Part shown: in pieces, positions 32,600-43,918 of the stretch
Numbering within the stretch: position 1 is the first letter of the stretch
Layout of the letters: each line of letters begins with the position of its first letter
Source: Streptomyces sp. ATexAB-D23
GTDB taxonomy: Bacteria; Actinomycetota; Actinomycetes; Streptomycetales; Streptomycetaceae
Assembly (NCBI RefSeq): GCF_000373645.1
Contig: NZ_KB892001.1
Span: forward strand, 376,441 to 440,440
DNA: 64,000 bases
Reading direction: 5' to 3'
Made by a program: the position numbers and the translations under genes
Notes under the pieces: model-generated
The model's input: the letters and a program-made list of their open reading frames with translations, nothing else
Told to the model about the DNA's origin: nothing
The model's database searches: none

Positions 32600-35065
32600 T
32601 CACACGGGCCTGAACCACACCGTCGCCAGCGGCGGCAGCGTCGGCGTCACGCTCGACGCCCTGCCGTGCGCCGCCACCTCCCGCGGCTTCAGCGGCTCAC
32701 CGTTGAGCACATCGCTGCCGCCGTAGCGGGCCGCGTCCGTGTTCAGGACCTCCTCCCACGCCCGGGGCCCCTCCGGCACCCCGACGCGGTACTCGTGCCG
32801 CACCACCGGTGAGAAGTTGCAGACGGCCAGCAGCGGCGCGCCCTTCGCGTCGTGGCGCAGGAACGCGAACACATTGTCCTCGGCCGCGCCCCCGTCCACC
32901 CAGGCGAAGCCCTCCGGCAGGGTGTCGCGCTGCCAGAGCGCGGGCGTCGCCCCGTACACCCTGTTCAAGTCGCTCACCAGCGTCCGCACCCCGCGGTGGT
33001 CGCTCTCCGCCGCGTACGAGGGGTCCAGCAGCCACCAGTCCGGGCCGTGGCCCTCCGACCACTCGGCTCCCTGCGCGAACTCCTGGCCCATGAACAGCAG
33101 TTGCTTGCCGGGGTGGGCCCACATGAAGCCGAGGTAGGCGCGGTGGTTGGCGCGCTGCTGCCACCAGTCGCCGGGCATCTTGCTGACCAGGGCCCGCTTG
33201 CCGTGCACCACCTCGTCGTGCGAGATCGGCAGCACGTAGTTCTCGCTGTACGCGTACACCATCGAGAACGTCATCTCGTTGTGGTGGTACTTGCGGTGCA
33301 CCGGCTCCTTGGAGACGTACACCAGCGAGTCGTGCATCCAGCCCATGTTCCACTTCAGGCCGAAGCCCAGGCCGCCCCGGTCGGTGGCCCGGGTGACCCC
33401 GTCCCAGGCGGTCGACTCCTCGGCGATGGTCACGACGCCCGGATTGCGCCGGTAGACCGTGGCGTTCATCTCCTGGAGGAAGGCGACCGCGTCCAGGTTC
33501 TCCCGGCCCCCGAACTCGTTGGGCGACCACTCGCCGTCCTCGCGCGAGTAGTCCAGGTAGAGCATCGAGGCGACCGCGTCCACCCGCAGCCCGTCGATGT
33601 GGAACTCCTCGCACCAGTACGTGGCGTTGGCGACCAGGAAGTTGCGCACCTCGGTCCGCCCGTAGTCGAACTCCAGGGTCCCCCAGTCCGGATGCGCGGC
33701 CCGCCTCGGGTCAGAGTGCTCGTACAGCGGGCGGCCGTCGAACTCCGCGAGCGCCCAGTCGTCGCGCGGGAAGTGCGCCGGCACCCAGTCCACGATGACG
33801 CCGATCCCCGCCCGGTGCAGCGCGTCGACCAGGAAGCGGAAGTCGTCCGGCGAACCCATCCGGGAGGTGGGGGCGTAGAAACCGGTGACCTGATAGCCCC
33901 AGGAACCCCCGAAGGGGTGCTCGGCCACCGGCATCAGCTCCACATGCGTGAAGCCCAGGTCCCTCACGTAGGCCGGGAGCTGCTCGGCGAGCTGCCGGTA
34001 GGTCAGGCCGGGCCGCCAGGACGCCAGGTGCACCTCGTACACCGAGAGCGGCGCCTCGTGCACGGGTACGTCCCCGCGCTTCGCCATCCACTCCTGGTCC
34101 TGCCAGACGTGGTGCGAGGCCGTCACGACCGAGGCGTTGGCCGGCGGCACCTCGGTGTGGCGGGCCATCGGGTCGGCGCGCATCGTGTGAGAACCGTCCG
34201 GGCGGCAGACGTCGAACTTGTACAACGCGCCCTCGCCGGTCCCGGGCAGGAACAGCTCCCACACCCCGGACGAACCGAGCGACCGCATCGGGAAGCCCGT
34301 GCCGTCCCAGTAGTTGAAGTCACCGCACACCCGGACGCCCCGGGCGTTGGGCGCCCACACCGTGAACCGGGTCCCGGCCACGCCCTGGTGCTCCATCGTC
34401 CGGGCACCGAGCGCCGTCCACAGCTCCTCGTGCCGGCCCTCCCCGATCAGGTGCAGATCCAGCTCCCCGAGCGCGGGCAGGAAGCGGTACGGGTCGTGGA
34501 TCTCGATCTCGTTGTCCTCGTACGCCACCAGCAGCCGGTACTCCGGGACCGCCGGCACCGGCAGCAGGCCGGAGAACAACCCGTCCCCGTCGTCGTGCAG
34601 CGGCGCCCGCAGCCCCTTGGCCAGCACGGTCACGGACCGGGCGAACGGGCGCAGCACCCGGATCTCCACCCCGCCGCGCACCTGGCGCGCGCCCAGCAGG
34701 TCGTGCGGGGCGTGGTGCTCGCCCGCCAGGAGCCGGCCCCGGTCCCCGGCGTCCAGCTCACCGGCCGGGCGCAGGCCCTGGTTGCCCGCGCTGCGGGGGC
34801 GGGGCGGCGCGGCGGCCTTCTTCGCGCGCTTGGCCGGGGCGGCGGCCGCCGGCGCGGGCTTCTTCGCGGCCCGGGTGGCGCGCTTCTTCGCGGGCGGCGC
34901 GGCCGGCTGCGCCGATGCCGGGTTCCCGGCCGCCGGAGCGGCGACGGCCTCCGCGCGCTCGGCGGCCGCGGCGGCGACCTGGGGGGAGGAGAGGGCGGCG
35001 GCGAGCGGGGTCTCGGGGGCGGGGGCGGCGGGCTCGGGCTTGCGGGACGGCTTGCGGGCGGTCAC
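32600..35065 (-). CDS. glgB: 1,4-alpha-glucan branching enzyme
   Basis: Makes alpha-1,6 branches in linear alpha-1,4-glucan. The 821-residue GH13 enzyme has an N-terminal CBM48 region, a catalytic barrel with [16 protein letters not shown] (nucleophile Asp near residue 495), [13 protein letters not shown] (acid Glu near 549) and [11 protein letters not shown], and a C-terminal beta domain. The first 95 residues are an added tail rich in Ala, Lys and Pro with histone-like AAKK/KRAKK runs, absent from most GlgB. It is last in the glgE-treS-mak-glgB direction, 66 bases after the maltokinase gene. In actinobacteria this enzyme branches the maltosyl chains made by GlgE. Confidence 0.95.
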   Translation of the reverse strand: MTARKPSRKPEPAAPAPETPLAAALSSPQVAAAAAERAEAVAAPAAGNPASAQPAAPPAKKRATRAAKKPAPAAAAPAKRAKKAAAPPRPRSAGNQGLRPAGELDAGDRGRLLAGEHHAPHDLLGARQVRGGVEIRVLRPFARSVTVLAKGLRAPLHDDGDGLFSGLLPVPAVPEYRLLVAYEDNEIEIHDPYRFLPALGELDLHLIGEGRHEELWTALGARTMEHQGVAGTRFTVWAPNARGVRVCGDFNYWDGTGFPMRSLGSSGVWELFLPGTGEGALYKFDVCRPDGSHTMRADPMARHTEVPPANASVVTASHHVWQDQEWMAKRGDVPVHEAPLSVYEVHLASWRPGLTYRQLAEQLPAYVRDLGFTHVELMPVAEHPFGGSWGYQVTGFYAPTSRMGSPDDFRFLVDALHRAGIGVIVDWVPAHFPRDDWALAEFDGRPLYEHSDPRRAAHPDWGTLEFDYGRTEVRNFLVANATYWCEEFHIDGLRVDAVASMLYLDYSREDGEWSPNEFGGRENLDAVAFLQEMNATVYRRNPGVVTIAEESTAWDGVTRATDRGGLGFGLKWNMGWMHDSLVYVSKEPVHRKYHHNEMTFSMVYAYSENYVLPISHDEVVHGKRALVSKMPGDWWQQRANHRAYLGFMWAHPGKQLLFMGQEFAQGAEWSEGHGPDWWLLDPSYAAESDHRGVRTLVSDLNRVYGATPALWQRDTLPEGFAWVDGGAAEDNVFAFLRHDAKGAPLLAVCNFSPVVRHEYRVGVPEGPRAWEEVLNTDAARYGGSDVLNGEPLKPREVAAHGRASSVTPTLPPLATVWFRPV

Positions 35066-35131
35066 AGGGACAGCCTCCTCGGAGGTGTTGGGGGGTGGGG
35101 CGGACGACGGGGGGTACGGGCGTCGCGGTGC

Positions 35132-36529
35132 TCAGCGGGCGGTGCCGGAGGCCAGGCGGTGGATGGCGGCCATCGGGACCGGGAGCCAGTCGGGCCGGTG
35201 CCGTGCCTCGTACAGCACCTCGTACACCGCCTTGTCGGTCTCGTGGGCGCGCAGCAGCTCCGGCTCGGCGCGCGGATCGGCGCCCGCCGACTCGGCGTAT
35301 CCGTCGCAGTAGGCGTCCCGGCAGCGGGCCGCCCACTCGGGCTTCCAGGGCCGGTGCGAGCGGGCCGCGTAGTCGAAGGAGCGGAGCATGCCGGCCACGT
35401 CGCGCACCGGGGGCTGCGGGCTGCGGCGCTCCGGGAGCGGCCGGGCCGGCTCGCCCTCGAAGTCGATCAGCGACCAGAAGCCATCGGCGCCGCGCAGGGT
35501 CTGGCCGAGATGGAGGTCGCCGTGCACCCGCTGGGCGGCCCAGCCGCGCCCCCGGTGCCCGAGCGCGGTGACCGCGTCGAAGGCGGTACGCAGCCCGGGG
35601 ACGTACGGCACCAGCTCGGGCACCGCGTGGGCGGCGGCCTCCAGGCGTTCCACCATGGCGGCGGCCAGCTCGTCGGTCTGGGAGCGGCGCAGCACCGGGG
35701 TGGGCAGGGCGGCGGCGAGCGCGGTGTGGACCTCGGCGGTGGCCCGGCCCAGCGCGTGGGCCTCGGCCAGGAAGTCGTGCCCGGTGGCCAGGGCGCGCAG
35801 GGCGAGCTGCCAGCCGTCCTGGGCACCCGGCAGGAAGGGCTGGAGCACCCCGAGCGTCAGCCGTTCCGGCGTCGCGGCCTCGAACCAGGCGACGGGCGCG
35901 GGCACCCGCCCGCACCCCTCGCGGGAGAGCGCGAGCGGCAGTTCGAGGTCGGGGTTGGTGCCGGGGAAGACCCGGCGGAAGATCTTCAGGATGTAGGAGT
36001 TGCCGTACACCAGTGAGGAGTTGGACTGTTCGGTGTCCAGCACGCGCGGCGGCAGGTCCTGGGGGATGGGCTCGGCGCCCCGGTCGAAGCGGACGGCGCC
36101 GAGCCGGCCCGGGGTGCGCAATCGTTCCAGCAGAAGGGCCGCCAGGTGCGGATCGTGCAGGCCCTCGTAGACGGTCAGCCCGGCCAGCGGCCCGTCCTGC
36201 ACCCGGCCGATGAGGGCGGGCGCCAGATGCTGCGGCGGCGCGGAGCGCACCCCGAGCAGCAACTGGTAGCAGTCGATGGGCGGCTGGGCGGGCATGGTGG
36301 GCTGATGGACCCGTACCAGCAGGTGCAGGAGCCCGGGGGCGCGGTCGTCGTCGGCGCGGTCCACCGGCAGTATCTCGGTGGCCGAGACGAGCGAGAACGC
36401 GGTGATGGAGCGCCCCTTCCCCGCGAACCACCGCTGCCGGGGCAGCCATTCGTGGAGCAGCGGTCCGAGAGACGGAAGCAGGGCTGTGCTGTTCGCCAGG
36501 GTGACCTGAGCGGATGCAGCCTCCGACAT
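35132..36529 (-). CDS. mak: Maltokinase (Mak/Pep2)
   Basis: Phosphorylates maltose with ATP to alpha-maltose-1-phosphate, the substrate of GlgE. The 465-residue protein has the aminoglycoside-phosphotransferase-like fold. N-terminal LPRQRWFAGKGR and the C-lobe motif VHGDLHLGQTL (catalytic Asp) with LIDFEGEPARPL (metal Asp) are diagnostic for maltokinases. In many actinobacteria it is fused to TreS; here it is separate and lies downstream of treS. The ATG at 36529 leads into MSEAASAQVTLAN. It is co-oriented with glgE, treS and glgB and acts between TreS and GlgE. Confidence 0.93.
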   Translation of the reverse strand: MSEAASAQVTLANSTALLPSLGPLLHEWLPRQRWFAGKGRSITAFSLVSATEILPVDRADDDRAPGLLHLLVRVHQPTMPAQPPIDCYQLLLGVRSAPPQHLAPALIGRVQDGPLAGLTVYEGLHDPHLAALLLERLRTPGRLGAVRFDRGAEPIPQDLPPRVLDTEQSNSSLVYGNSYILKIFRRVFPGTNPDLELPLALSREGCGRVPAPVAWFEAATPERLTLGVLQPFLPGAQDGWQLALRALATGHDFLAEAHALGRATAEVHTALAAALPTPVLRRSQTDELAAAMVERLEAAAHAVPELVPYVPGLRTAFDAVTALGHRGRGWAAQRVHGDLHLGQTLRGADGFWSLIDFEGEPARPLPERRSPQPPVRDVAGMLRSFDYAARSHRPWKPEWAARCRDAYCDGYAESAGADPRAEPELLRAHETDKAVYEVLYEARHRPDWLPVPMAAIHRLASGTAR

Positions 36530-36718
36530 GGCATCGCGTCCTTTCCCCGGGCACACCACAGGATGCGAAGAGTGTCCCGGATTGCGGCATTGGCTGTCCG
36601 GCTGTGCGGGACGTGTCGGGTCAGGATGATCCGTACGGACTCGACATGAGGGGATCGAAACGCCAGGAGGATCCAGGAAGCTTCCTGAACCGCCCGGTAT
36701 GGGGGGAGGGTGCCCCGT

Positions 36719-36742
36719 GCGGGGCGGCGGAAACCGCCCCGC
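36719..36742 (-). terminator. Hairpin between treS and mak
   Basis: A perfect 9-bp stem (GCGGGGCGG with CCGCCCCGC) around CGGAAA follows the treS stop by 28 bases. It could attenuate rather than end the transcript, since mak and glgB lie downstream. A 14-base palindrome CAGGAAGCTTCCTG lies a little further on. Confidence 0.5.
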
Positions 36743-36769
36743 GGTGGCGCCGGGCGGCCCGGCGCGGGG

Positions 36770-38476
36770 TCAGTTCGGCGGCGCGTCCTTGCGCAGCCGG
36801 AACCAGTAGAAGCCGTGTCCCGCGAGCGTCAGCAGGTAGGGCCACTGACCGATGGGGGGGAAGCGCACCCCGCCGATCAGCTCCACCGGATGACGCCCGT
36901 TGAAGGACCTGAGGTCGAGCTCGGTCGGCTGCGCGAACCGCGAGAAGTTGTGGACGCACAGCACCAGGTCGTCCCCGTGCTCCCGGGTGAAGGCGAGCAC
37001 CGCCGGGTTGGACGACGGCAGTTCGTTGTACGTGCCGAGGCCGAACGCCGGGTTCTGCTTGCGGATCTCGATCATCCGCCGGGTCCAGTGCAGCAGCGAG
37101 GACGGGGAGGCCATCGACGCCTCGACGTTGGTGACCTGGTAGCCGTAGACCGGGTCCATGATCGTGGGGAGGAACAGCCGCCCCGGATCGCTGGAGGAGA
37201 AGCCGGCGTTGCGGTCGGGCGTCCACTGCATCGGGGTGCGTACGGCGTCCCGGTCGCCCAGCCAGATGTTGTCGCCCATCCCGATCTCGTCCCCGTAGTA
37301 GAGGATCGGGGAGCCCGGCAGCGACAGCAGCAGCGCGGTGAACAGCTCGATCTGGTTGCGGTCGTTGTCCAGCAACGGGGCGAGGCGGCGGCGGATGCCG
37401 ATGTTGGCGCGCATCCGCGGGTCCTTGGCGTACTCCGCGTACATGTAGTCGCGTTCTTCGTCCGTGACCATTTCGAGGGTCAGCTCGTCGTGGTTGCGCA
37501 GGAAGATGCCCCACTGGCAGCCCGAGGGGATCGCCGGTGTCTTGGCCAGGATTTCCGAGACCGGGTAGCGGCTCTCACGTCGTACGGCCATGAAGATCCG
37601 CGGCATCACGGGGAAGTGGAACGCCATGTGGCACTCGTCGCCGCCGCCCCGGTAGTCGCCGAAGTAGTCGACGACGTCCTCCGGCCACTGGTTGGCCTCG
37701 GCGAGCAGGACCGTGTCCGGGTAGTCGGCGTCGATCTCCTTGCGGACCCGCTTGAGGAAGTTGTGGGTCTCGGGGAGGTTCTCGCAGTTGGTGCCCTCGC
37801 GCTGGTAGAGGTAGGGCACGGCGTCGACCCGGAAGCCGTCGATGCCGAGGTCCAGCCAGAAGCGGAGCGCGGAGATGATCTCCTCCTGCACCGCCGGGTT
37901 CTCGTAGTTGAGATCGGGCTGGTGCGAGAAGAACCGGTGCCAGTAGTACTGCTTGCGCACCGGGTCGAAGGTCCAGTTGGACGTCTCGGTGTCGACGAAG
38001 ATGATCCGGGCGTCCTGGAACTGCTTGTCGTCGTCGGCCCAGACGTAGTAGTCGCCGTACGGCCCGTCCGGGTCGGTCCGGGACTGCTGGAACCAGTCGT
38101 GCTGGTCGCTGGTGTGGTTCATGACGAAGTCGATGATCACGCGCATGCCGCGCTGGTGGGCGGCGTCGACGAACTCCACGAAGTCGGCGAGGTCGCCGAA
38201 CTCCGGCAGCACGGCGGTGTAGTCGGAGACGTCGTAACCGCCGTCGCGCAGCGGCGACTTGAAGAACGGCGGCAGCCAGAGGCAGTCGACGCCCAGCCAC
38301 TGGAGGTAGTCCAGCTTGGCGGTGATCCCCTTCAGGTCTCCGATGCCGTCGCCGTTGGAGTCCTGGAAGGACCGGACGAGGACCTCGTAGAAAACGGCAC
38401 GCTTGAACCAGTCGGGATCGCGGTCCTTGGCCGGGGTGTCCGCGAACAGGTCGTGGACGGGCTCATTGACGATCAT
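36770..38476 (-). CDS. treS: Trehalose synthase / maltose alpha-D-glucosyltransferase
   Basis: Interconverts trehalose and maltose by intramolecular transglucosylation. The 568-residue GH13 protein has [35 protein letters not shown], the nucleophile in [15 protein letters not shown], the acid/base in [12 protein letters not shown] and the final-Asp motif [12 protein letters not shown]. These are the TreS-type signatures. Length fits TreS without a fused maltokinase. Its start overlaps the glgE stop (ATGA), so maltose made here passes to maltokinase, then GlgE. The same enzyme can run in reverse to make trehalose for stress or spores. Confidence 0.95.
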   Translation of the reverse strand: MIVNEPVHDLFADTPAKDRDPDWFKRAVFYEVLVRSFQDSNGDGIGDLKGITAKLDYLQWLGVDCLWLPPFFKSPLRDGGYDVSDYTAVLPEFGDLADFVEFVDAAHQRGMRVIIDFVMNHTSDQHDWFQQSRTDPDGPYGDYYVWADDDKQFQDARIIFVDTETSNWTFDPVRKQYYWHRFFSHQPDLNYENPAVQEEIISALRFWLDLGIDGFRVDAVPYLYQREGTNCENLPETHNFLKRVRKEIDADYPDTVLLAEANQWPEDVVDYFGDYRGGGDECHMAFHFPVMPRIFMAVRRESRYPVSEILAKTPAIPSGCQWGIFLRNHDELTLEMVTDEERDYMYAEYAKDPRMRANIGIRRRLAPLLDNDRNQIELFTALLLSLPGSPILYYGDEIGMGDNIWLGDRDAVRTPMQWTPDRNAGFSSSDPGRLFLPTIMDPVYGYQVTNVEASMASPSSLLHWTRRMIEIRKQNPAFGLGTYNELPSSNPAVLAFTREHGDDLVLCVHNFSRFAQPTELDLRSFNGRHPVELIGGVRFPPIGQWPYLLTLAGHGFYWFRLRKDAPPN

Positions 38477-40512
38477 GGTGTGGGTGACCCTCCGGTCGGC
38501 GGGGACGGTCGCAGGACGGCGATGTGCGCGGGCGTCACGCCCGGCTCCAGACGCACATAGAAGGTCCTGCCCCAGTGATAGGAAGTGCCGGTGAGCTCGT
38601 CGCGCACCGGCACGCTCTCGTGCCGGTCGAGGCCGAGTCGCGGCATGTCCAACGAGACGGTCGCCTCCTGGGTGTGGTGCGGGTCGAGGTTGACGACCAC
38701 CAGAAGGATGTTCGAACCGGAGCGCTTGCTGTACACGATCAGGGCGTCGTTGTCGGACGTGTGGAAGTGCACGTCACGCAGCTGTTGCAGCGCCGGGTGG
38801 CGGCGCCTGATCCGGTTGAGCGAGGTGATGAGCGGGGCCAGCGAACGGCCCTCACGCTCTGCGGCTTCCCAGTCCCTGGGCCGGATCTCGTACTTCTCCG
38901 AGTTGAGGTACTCCTCACTGCCGTGGTCGGTCGGGGTGTTCTCGCACAGCTCGAACCCCGCGTACACCCCCCAGGAGGGGGAGAGGGTCGCCGCGAGCAC
39001 CGCCCGTGCCTCGAAGGCCGGCCTGCCGCCCTCCTGAAGGTATCCGGGAAGGATGTCGGGGGTGTTCACGAAGAAATTCGGCCTCATGAACGAGGCGGTC
39101 TCACCGGCCAGTTCGGTCACGTAATCCGTGATTTCCTGCCTGCTGTTGCGCCAGGTGAAATACGTGTACGACTGCTGGAAACCGATGGTGGCCAGGGTGT
39201 GCATCATCGCGGGCCGGGTGAATGCCTCGGCCAGGAAGATCACATCGGGATCGGTACGGTTGATCTCGGTGATCACTTTCTCCCAGAAGATCACCGGTTT
39301 CGTGTGCGGATTGTCGACGCGGAAGATCCGCACGCCCCGGTCCATCCAGAACCGGAGGATGCGCACGCTCTCCGTGACGATTCCTGGGAGATCCTTGTCG
39401 AAGGCGATCGGGAAGATGTCCTGGTATTTCTTCGGCGGATTCTCCGCATAGGCGATGCTGCCGTCCGCCCGGTGCTGGAACCACTCGGGGTGTTTCTCGA
39501 CCCACGGATGGTCCGGCGAGCACTGGAGCGCGAAATCCAGGGCCACTTCCATCCGCAGGTTGCGGGCCGTCTCCACGAAGTGGTCGAAGTCCTCCAGCGT
39601 GCCGAGGTCCGGGTGGACCGCGTCGTGGCCGCCCTCGGCCGAACCGATCGCCCACGGCACGCCCACGTCGTGCGGAGCGGGCGTCAGCGAGTTGTTCGGG
39701 CCCTTGCGGTGGGTCGTGCCGATGGGGTGGACGGGCGGCAGATAGACCACGTCGAACCCCATCGCGGCGACCGCGGGCAGCCGCTCGGCCGCCGTGCGGA
39801 ACGTGCCGCTGACGATCCGGGGCGGCTCCGGCGCGGCCGCGGCCTTCGCCTTGCGCCCCTTGCGCGGTGCCTTCGCGGGTTCGACCCTGGCCCCCTCGGA
39901 GCGCGGGAACATCTCGTACCAGGAGCCGTACAGCGCGCGCCGGCGCTCGACGACCAGCGGGTGCGGGCGCGAGGCCGTGACCAGCTCACGCAGGGGGTGG
40001 CGGGCCAGCGCGTCGGCGGCCTCGGGGGCCAGGGCCGCCGCGAGCCGCGCCCCGGCCTGCCGGGACTCGTCGCGCAGCGCGTCGACCGCGGCCAGCACCG
40101 CCTCGCGGCCGTCCCGCTTGGGCACGCCCTCGGCGGCCCGTTCGTACAGCTCGGCCCCCTCGGCGAGCACCAGCGCGGTGTCGATGCCCGCCGGGATCTT
40201 GATCAGCGCCGCATGCCGCCAGGTGGCGACCGGATCGCTCCACGCCTCGACGGTGTACGTCCAGCGGCCCTCGGCGTCCGGTGTCACATCGGCGCCCCAG
40301 CGGTCGGTGCCGGGGGCCAGTTCGCGCATCGGCGTCCACGGGCCCGGACGCCCGCCAGGACCGCGCAGCACCACATTGGCCGCCACCGCGTCGTGGCCCT
40401 CCCGGAAAACGGTCGCGGTGACCTGGAAGGTCTCACCGGCAACGGCCTTCGCTGGCCTTCTGCCGCAATCGACGAGCGGATGGACGTCGAGGACGGGAAT
40501 GCGACCGATCAT
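38473..40512 (-). CDS. glgE: Alpha-1,4-glucan:maltose-1-phosphate maltosyltransferase
   Basis: Extends alpha-1,4-glucan by two glucose units from maltose-1-phosphate. The 679-residue GH13_3 protein starts [17 protein letters not shown], close to known GlgE starts and of the same length. The nucleophile is the Asp in [10 protein letters not shown] (near residue 398) and the acid/base the Glu in [10 protein letters not shown] (near 428). KGPNNSLTP and the [12 protein letters not shown] region form the maltosyl subsite. It opens the operon glgE-treS-mak-glgB; the 576-base gap to glgP holds the divergent promoters. Confidence 0.95.
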   Translation of the reverse strand: MIGRIPVLDVHPLVDCGRRPAKAVAGETFQVTATVFREGHDAVAANVVLRGPGGRPGPWTPMRELAPGTDRWGADVTPDAEGRWTYTVEAWSDPVATWRHAALIKIPAGIDTALVLAEGAELYERAAEGVPKRDGREAVLAAVDALRDESRQAGARLAAALAPEAADALARHPLRELVTASRPHPLVVERRRALYGSWYEMFPRSEGARVEPAKAPRKGRKAKAAAAPEPPRIVSGTFRTAAERLPAVAAMGFDVVYLPPVHPIGTTHRKGPNNSLTPAPHDVGVPWAIGSAEGGHDAVHPDLGTLEDFDHFVETARNLRMEVALDFALQCSPDHPWVEKHPEWFQHRADGSIAYAENPPKKYQDIFPIAFDKDLPGIVTESVRILRFWMDRGVRIFRVDNPHTKPVIFWEKVITEINRTDPDVIFLAEAFTRPAMMHTLATIGFQQSYTYFTWRNSRQEITDYVTELAGETASFMRPNFFVNTPDILPGYLQEGGRPAFEARAVLAATLSPSWGVYAGFELCENTPTDHGSEEYLNSEKYEIRPRDWEAAEREGRSLAPLITSLNRIRRRHPALQQLRDVHFHTSDNDALIVYSKRSGSNILLVVVNLDPHHTQEATVSLDMPRLGLDRHESVPVRDELTGTSYHWGRTFYVRLEPGVTPAHIAVLRPSPPTGGSPTP

Positions 40513-41088
40513 GGAATCACCTGGGGACTGGATCTCGGACTCGACAAGGCGTGCGGCGGGCACCGGAGGCTGAACGCGCGCGCCGCGAGGGTGGGGTCGC
40601 GTCCTTTCTAGTCGCTCGGTGGATGGCTGGTGGGGTGTGGGCATGGCCGCTCCTGTCCGCGTTCACTCGAATGGCAGCCGAAACAGGTCGTATACAAACC
40701 GGGGGCCGATCACGGGCGGCCCGGGAATGAATCGTGCGCCTGCCGGAAATGAACCCTCGCCGGCTGTCATCCGAATGCATTCGTACCGGGTACCGGAGAA
40801 GCCTTCCCCCGCAGCACGGTGGGTCAATCCGGTGACAAGCCGTCCGCTCGGGCGTACGGAGGAGTTCCGATAACGCCTGTGCCGGACGGGTCCGGTTGTG
40901 CGTGCGGTGGCGAAAGGGGCGTACGGGACCGGAGTGCACGGATACCCGGACGCACCGGTCGCACTCCGCCCGGTATGCGCGCGCCGTGCCGCGGCCGGCG
41001 GCCCGCGGCTACCGTCGAGGGTGACGGAGCGGCGCACATGGTGGTGCGTCCCGCTCCGATTCGTACGTCCCCTGTAAAGGTGGAACGC
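40513..41088. other. Divergent control region glgE / glgP
   Basis: These 576 bases hold no convincing gene. A GTATAC hexamer at 40690-40695 lies in an AT-richer patch upstream of glgE. A doubled GTACCGG sequence follows at about 40783-40796. AAAGGTGG precedes the glgP GTG. Both promoters of the glucan cluster must lie here. No clear terminator is seen. Confidence 0.5.
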
Positions 41089-43692
41089 GTGAAGGCCATT
41101 CGTCGATTCACCGTGCGTCCCGTCCTCCCCGACTCCCTCCAACCCCTCAGCGAGCTGGCGCGCAACCTGCGCTGGTCCTGGCACACCGAGACCCGTGAGC
41201 TCTTCCGTGCCGTCGACCCGGCGGCCGGCCCCGCGGCGGAGTGCGACCCCGTACGCCTGCTCGGTTCCGTCTCCGCGGGGCGGCTCGCCGAGCTGGCCGG
41301 GGACGAAGCGTTCCTGCACCGGCTCGCCGAGGCGTCCGCCGACCTCCGGGAGTACCTCCAGGGACCCCGGTGGTACCAGGAGCAGCGTGAACAGGGCGGC
41401 GCGCTCCCCGCCGCCATCGCCTACTTCTCACCCGAATTCGGGGTGACCGCCGCCCTCCCGCAGTACTCCGGCGGGCTCGGCATCCTCGCCGGCGACCACC
41501 TCAAGGCCGCCAGCGACCTGGGCGTCCCGCTCATCGGGGTCGGCCTGCTCTACCGCCACGGCTACTTCCGCCAGAGCCTGTCCAGGGACGGCTGGCAGCA
41601 GGAGCACTACCCCGTCCTCGACCCCAACGAACTGCCGCTCACCCTGGTCCGGGAGGCCGACGGCACCCCCAGCCAGGTCGTCCTCGCACTGCCCGGCGGC
41701 CGCTCCCTGCACGCCCAGATCTGGCAGGCCCACGTCGGCCGGGTCCCGCTGCTCATGCTCGACTCCGGCGTCGAGGAGAACGCCCCGGGCGAACGCGAGG
41801 TCACCGACCGGCTGTACGGCGGCGGCAGCGAACACCGGCTGCTCCAGGAAATGCTGCTGGGCATCGGCGGGGTCCGCGCGGTGCGCACCTACTGCCGGCT
41901 CACCGGCCACCTGGCACCCGAGGTGTTCCACACCAACGAGGGCCACGCCGGCTTCCTCGGCCTCGAACGCGTCCGCGAGCTGGCCACGACGGGCCTGGAC
42001 TTCGACGCGTCGGTGGAGTCCGTCCGCGCCGGGACCGTCTTCACCACCCACACCCCGGTCCCGGCCGGAATCGACCGCTTCGACCGCGAGCTCGTCGCCC
42101 GTCACTTCGGCGAGGACGGCGAACTCCCCGGCGTACCCGCCGACCGGGTCCTGGAACTGGGCACCGAGACCTACACGGGCGGCGACCCGGGCGTCTTCAA
42201 CATGGCGGTGATGGGGCTGCGGCTCGCCCAGCGCGCCAACGGCGTCTCCACGCTGCACGGCGAGGTGAGCCGGGAGATGTTCGCCGGGCTCTGGCCGGGC
42301 TTCGACGCCCCCGAGGTGCCCATCACCTCCGTCACCAACGGGGTCCACGCACCCACCTGGGTCGCCCCCGAGGTCTACCGGCTGCGGACCGAGTCCGGCG
42401 GCACACCGGGGCGGTGGGACTCCGTGGCGTCCATCCCCGGCCGGCAGCTGTGGGAGCTGCGCCGGACCCTGCGCGAACAGCTGGTGACCGAGGTGCGGCA
42501 GCGGCTGCACGCCTCCTGGCTCACCCGGGGCGCGCTCCCCGCCGAGCTGGGCTGGATCGACGGTGTGCTGGACCCTGGCGTCCTCACGATCGGCTTCGCC
42601 CGCCGCGTCCCCTCGTACAAGCGGCTGACGCTGATGCTGCGGGACCGGGACCGGCTGCGCGGGCTGCTGCTGCACCCGGAGCGGCCGATCCAGATCGTCG
42701 TCGCGGGCAAGGCGCACCCGGCCGACGACAGCGGGAAGCGGCTGGTCCAGGAGCTGGTCAGGTTCGCCGACGACCCCCGCGTCCGCCACCGCATCGTCTT
42801 CCTGCCCGACTACGGGATGGCGATGGCCCAGAAGCTCTACCCGGGCTGCGACGTCTGGCTGAACAACCCGCTGCGCCCGCTGGAGGCCTGTGGGACGAGC
42901 GGGATGAAGGCCGCGCTCAACGGCTGCCTCAACCTGTCCGTGCTGGACGGCTGGTGGGACGAGTGGTTCGAGCCGGACTTCGGCTGGGCGATCCCGACGG
43001 CCGAGGGCAGCGCCCTGGACGAGGACCGGCGCGACGACCTGGAGGCGGGCGCCCTGTACGAGCTGATCGAGGACCGGGTCGCGCCACGCTTCTACGACCG
43101 CGGCGACGAGGGGCTGCCGGGACGCTGGATCGAGATGGTCCGCCGCACGCTGGGCACGCTGGGGCCCAAGGTGCTCGCCGACCGGATGGTCCAGGAGTAC
43201 GTGGAGCGGCTGTACACCCCGGCCGCCGTCGCCCAGCGGTCCCTGGGCGTGCCGCAGGCCCGGGAGCTGGCCGCCTGGAAGGCGAAGGTCACGGCGGCCT
43301 GGCCGAGGGTGGCCGTCGACCATGTGGAGGCGGTGACGCCGACCGGGTCCGGTACGTCGGCGGAGCTGGGCTCCACGCCGGCGCTGCGGGTCCGGATCAC
43401 CCTCGGCGCCCTGGAGCCGGACGACGTCGAGGTGCAGGCGGTGGCCGGGCGGGTGGACTCGGCCGACGCGATCTTCGACGCCCAGGTCTTCCCGCTGAAA
43501 CCGGCGGGCGGCCAGGATCTGGAGGGCCGCTGGCTGTACGAGGGCCCGCTCGCCCTGGACCGGACGGGACCGTACGGCTACACCGTGCGGGTGCTGCCTG
43601 CCCACCGGCTGCTGGCCCATGGCGCCGAACTCGGCCTGGTCGCGCAGCCGACGGGCGTGGCGGGCGAGGGCGCGGGCGTGCTGATGCGCTGA
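41089..43692 (+). CDS. glgP: Alpha-glucan (glycogen/maltodextrin) phosphorylase
   Basis: Releases glucose-1-phosphate from alpha-1,4-glucan ends using pyridoxal phosphate. The 867-residue protein belongs to the short-N-terminal GT35 group found in actinobacteria and thermophiles. SPEFGVTAALPQYSGGLGILAGDHLKA and EVFHTNEGHAGFL are typical. The PLP region is LEACGTSGMKAALNGCLNLSVLDGWWDE, with the Schiff-base lysine in SGMKAALNG. The start is the GTG at 41089 with AAAGGTGG upstream. It is divergent from glgE, so synthesis and degradation are controlled from one region. Confidence 0.94.
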   Translation: MKAIRRFTVRPVLPDSLQPLSELARNLRWSWHTETRELFRAVDPAAGPAAECDPVRLLGSVSAGRLAELAGDEAFLHRLAEASADLREYLQGPRWYQEQREQGGALPAAIAYFSPEFGVTAALPQYSGGLGILAGDHLKAASDLGVPLIGVGLLYRHGYFRQSLSRDGWQQEHYPVLDPNELPLTLVREADGTPSQVVLALPGGRSLHAQIWQAHVGRVPLLMLDSGVEENAPGEREVTDRLYGGGSEHRLLQEMLLGIGGVRAVRTYCRLTGHLAPEVFHTNEGHAGFLGLERVRELATTGLDFDASVESVRAGTVFTTHTPVPAGIDRFDRELVARHFGEDGELPGVPADRVLELGTETYTGGDPGVFNMAVMGLRLAQRANGVSTLHGEVSREMFAGLWPGFDAPEVPITSVTNGVHAPTWVAPEVYRLRTESGGTPGRWDSVASIPGRQLWELRRTLREQLVTEVRQRLHASWLTRGALPAELGWIDGVLDPGVLTIGFARRVPSYKRLTLMLRDRDRLRGLLLHPERPIQIVVAGKAHPADDSGKRLVQELVRFADDPRVRHRIVFLPDYGMAMAQKLYPGCDVWLNNPLRPLEACGTSGMKAALNGCLNLSVLDGWWDEWFEPDFGWAIPTAEGSALDEDRRDDLEAGALYELIEDRVAPRFYDRGDEGLPGRWIEMVRRTLGTLGPKVLADRMVQEYVERLYTPAAVAQRSLGVPQARELAAWKAKVTAAWPRVAVDHVEAVTPTGSGTSAELGSTPALRVRITLGALEPDDVEVQAVAGRVDSADAIFDAQVFPLKPAGGQDLEGRWLYEGPLALDRTGPYGYTVRVLPAHRLLAHGAELGLVAQPTGVAGEGAGVLMR

Positions 43693-43707
43693 CGGTCCGT
43701 GTCACCG

Positions 43708-43735
43708 GGGCCCGGCACCGCGGGGTGCCGGGCCC
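43708..43735 (+). terminator. Terminator of glgP
   Basis: A perfect 12-bp stem (GGGCCCGGCACC and complement) with a four-base loop, 15 bases after the glgP stop. Confidence 0.75.
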
Positions 43736-43780
43736 TCCGGCTGCCCGGGTGCGGGTCCTTCGCTTTCTGAACACAAGTCC

Positions 43781-43809
43781 TTGACGTGTCCATGGGATGC
43801 CTTTAAGTT
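43781..43809 (+). promoter_or_regulatory. Sigma-70 (HrdB)-type promoter of the alginate-lyase-like gene
   Basis: TTGACG at 43781-43786, a 17-base spacer and TAAGTT at 43804-43809 give an unusually good vegetative promoter. It lies 110 bases before the start codon at 43919. Confidence 0.6.
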
Positions 43810-43918
43810 CCTCACTCATTGCAGCGTTCACAGCTCGACCCGATGTTCACGGATATGAACTCCCTGTGATCCGGGCCGAGTTGTGGGCCCCTCCCTCCGC
43901 ACCGGAAGGCAGCCCCAC

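Noticed and set aside
32852..36016. Very long plus-strand frame (over 1000 codons) across glgB and mak
   Set aside because: Its length results from high GC; the residues have no domain pattern, whereas the minus strand has clear GH13 and kinase motifs.
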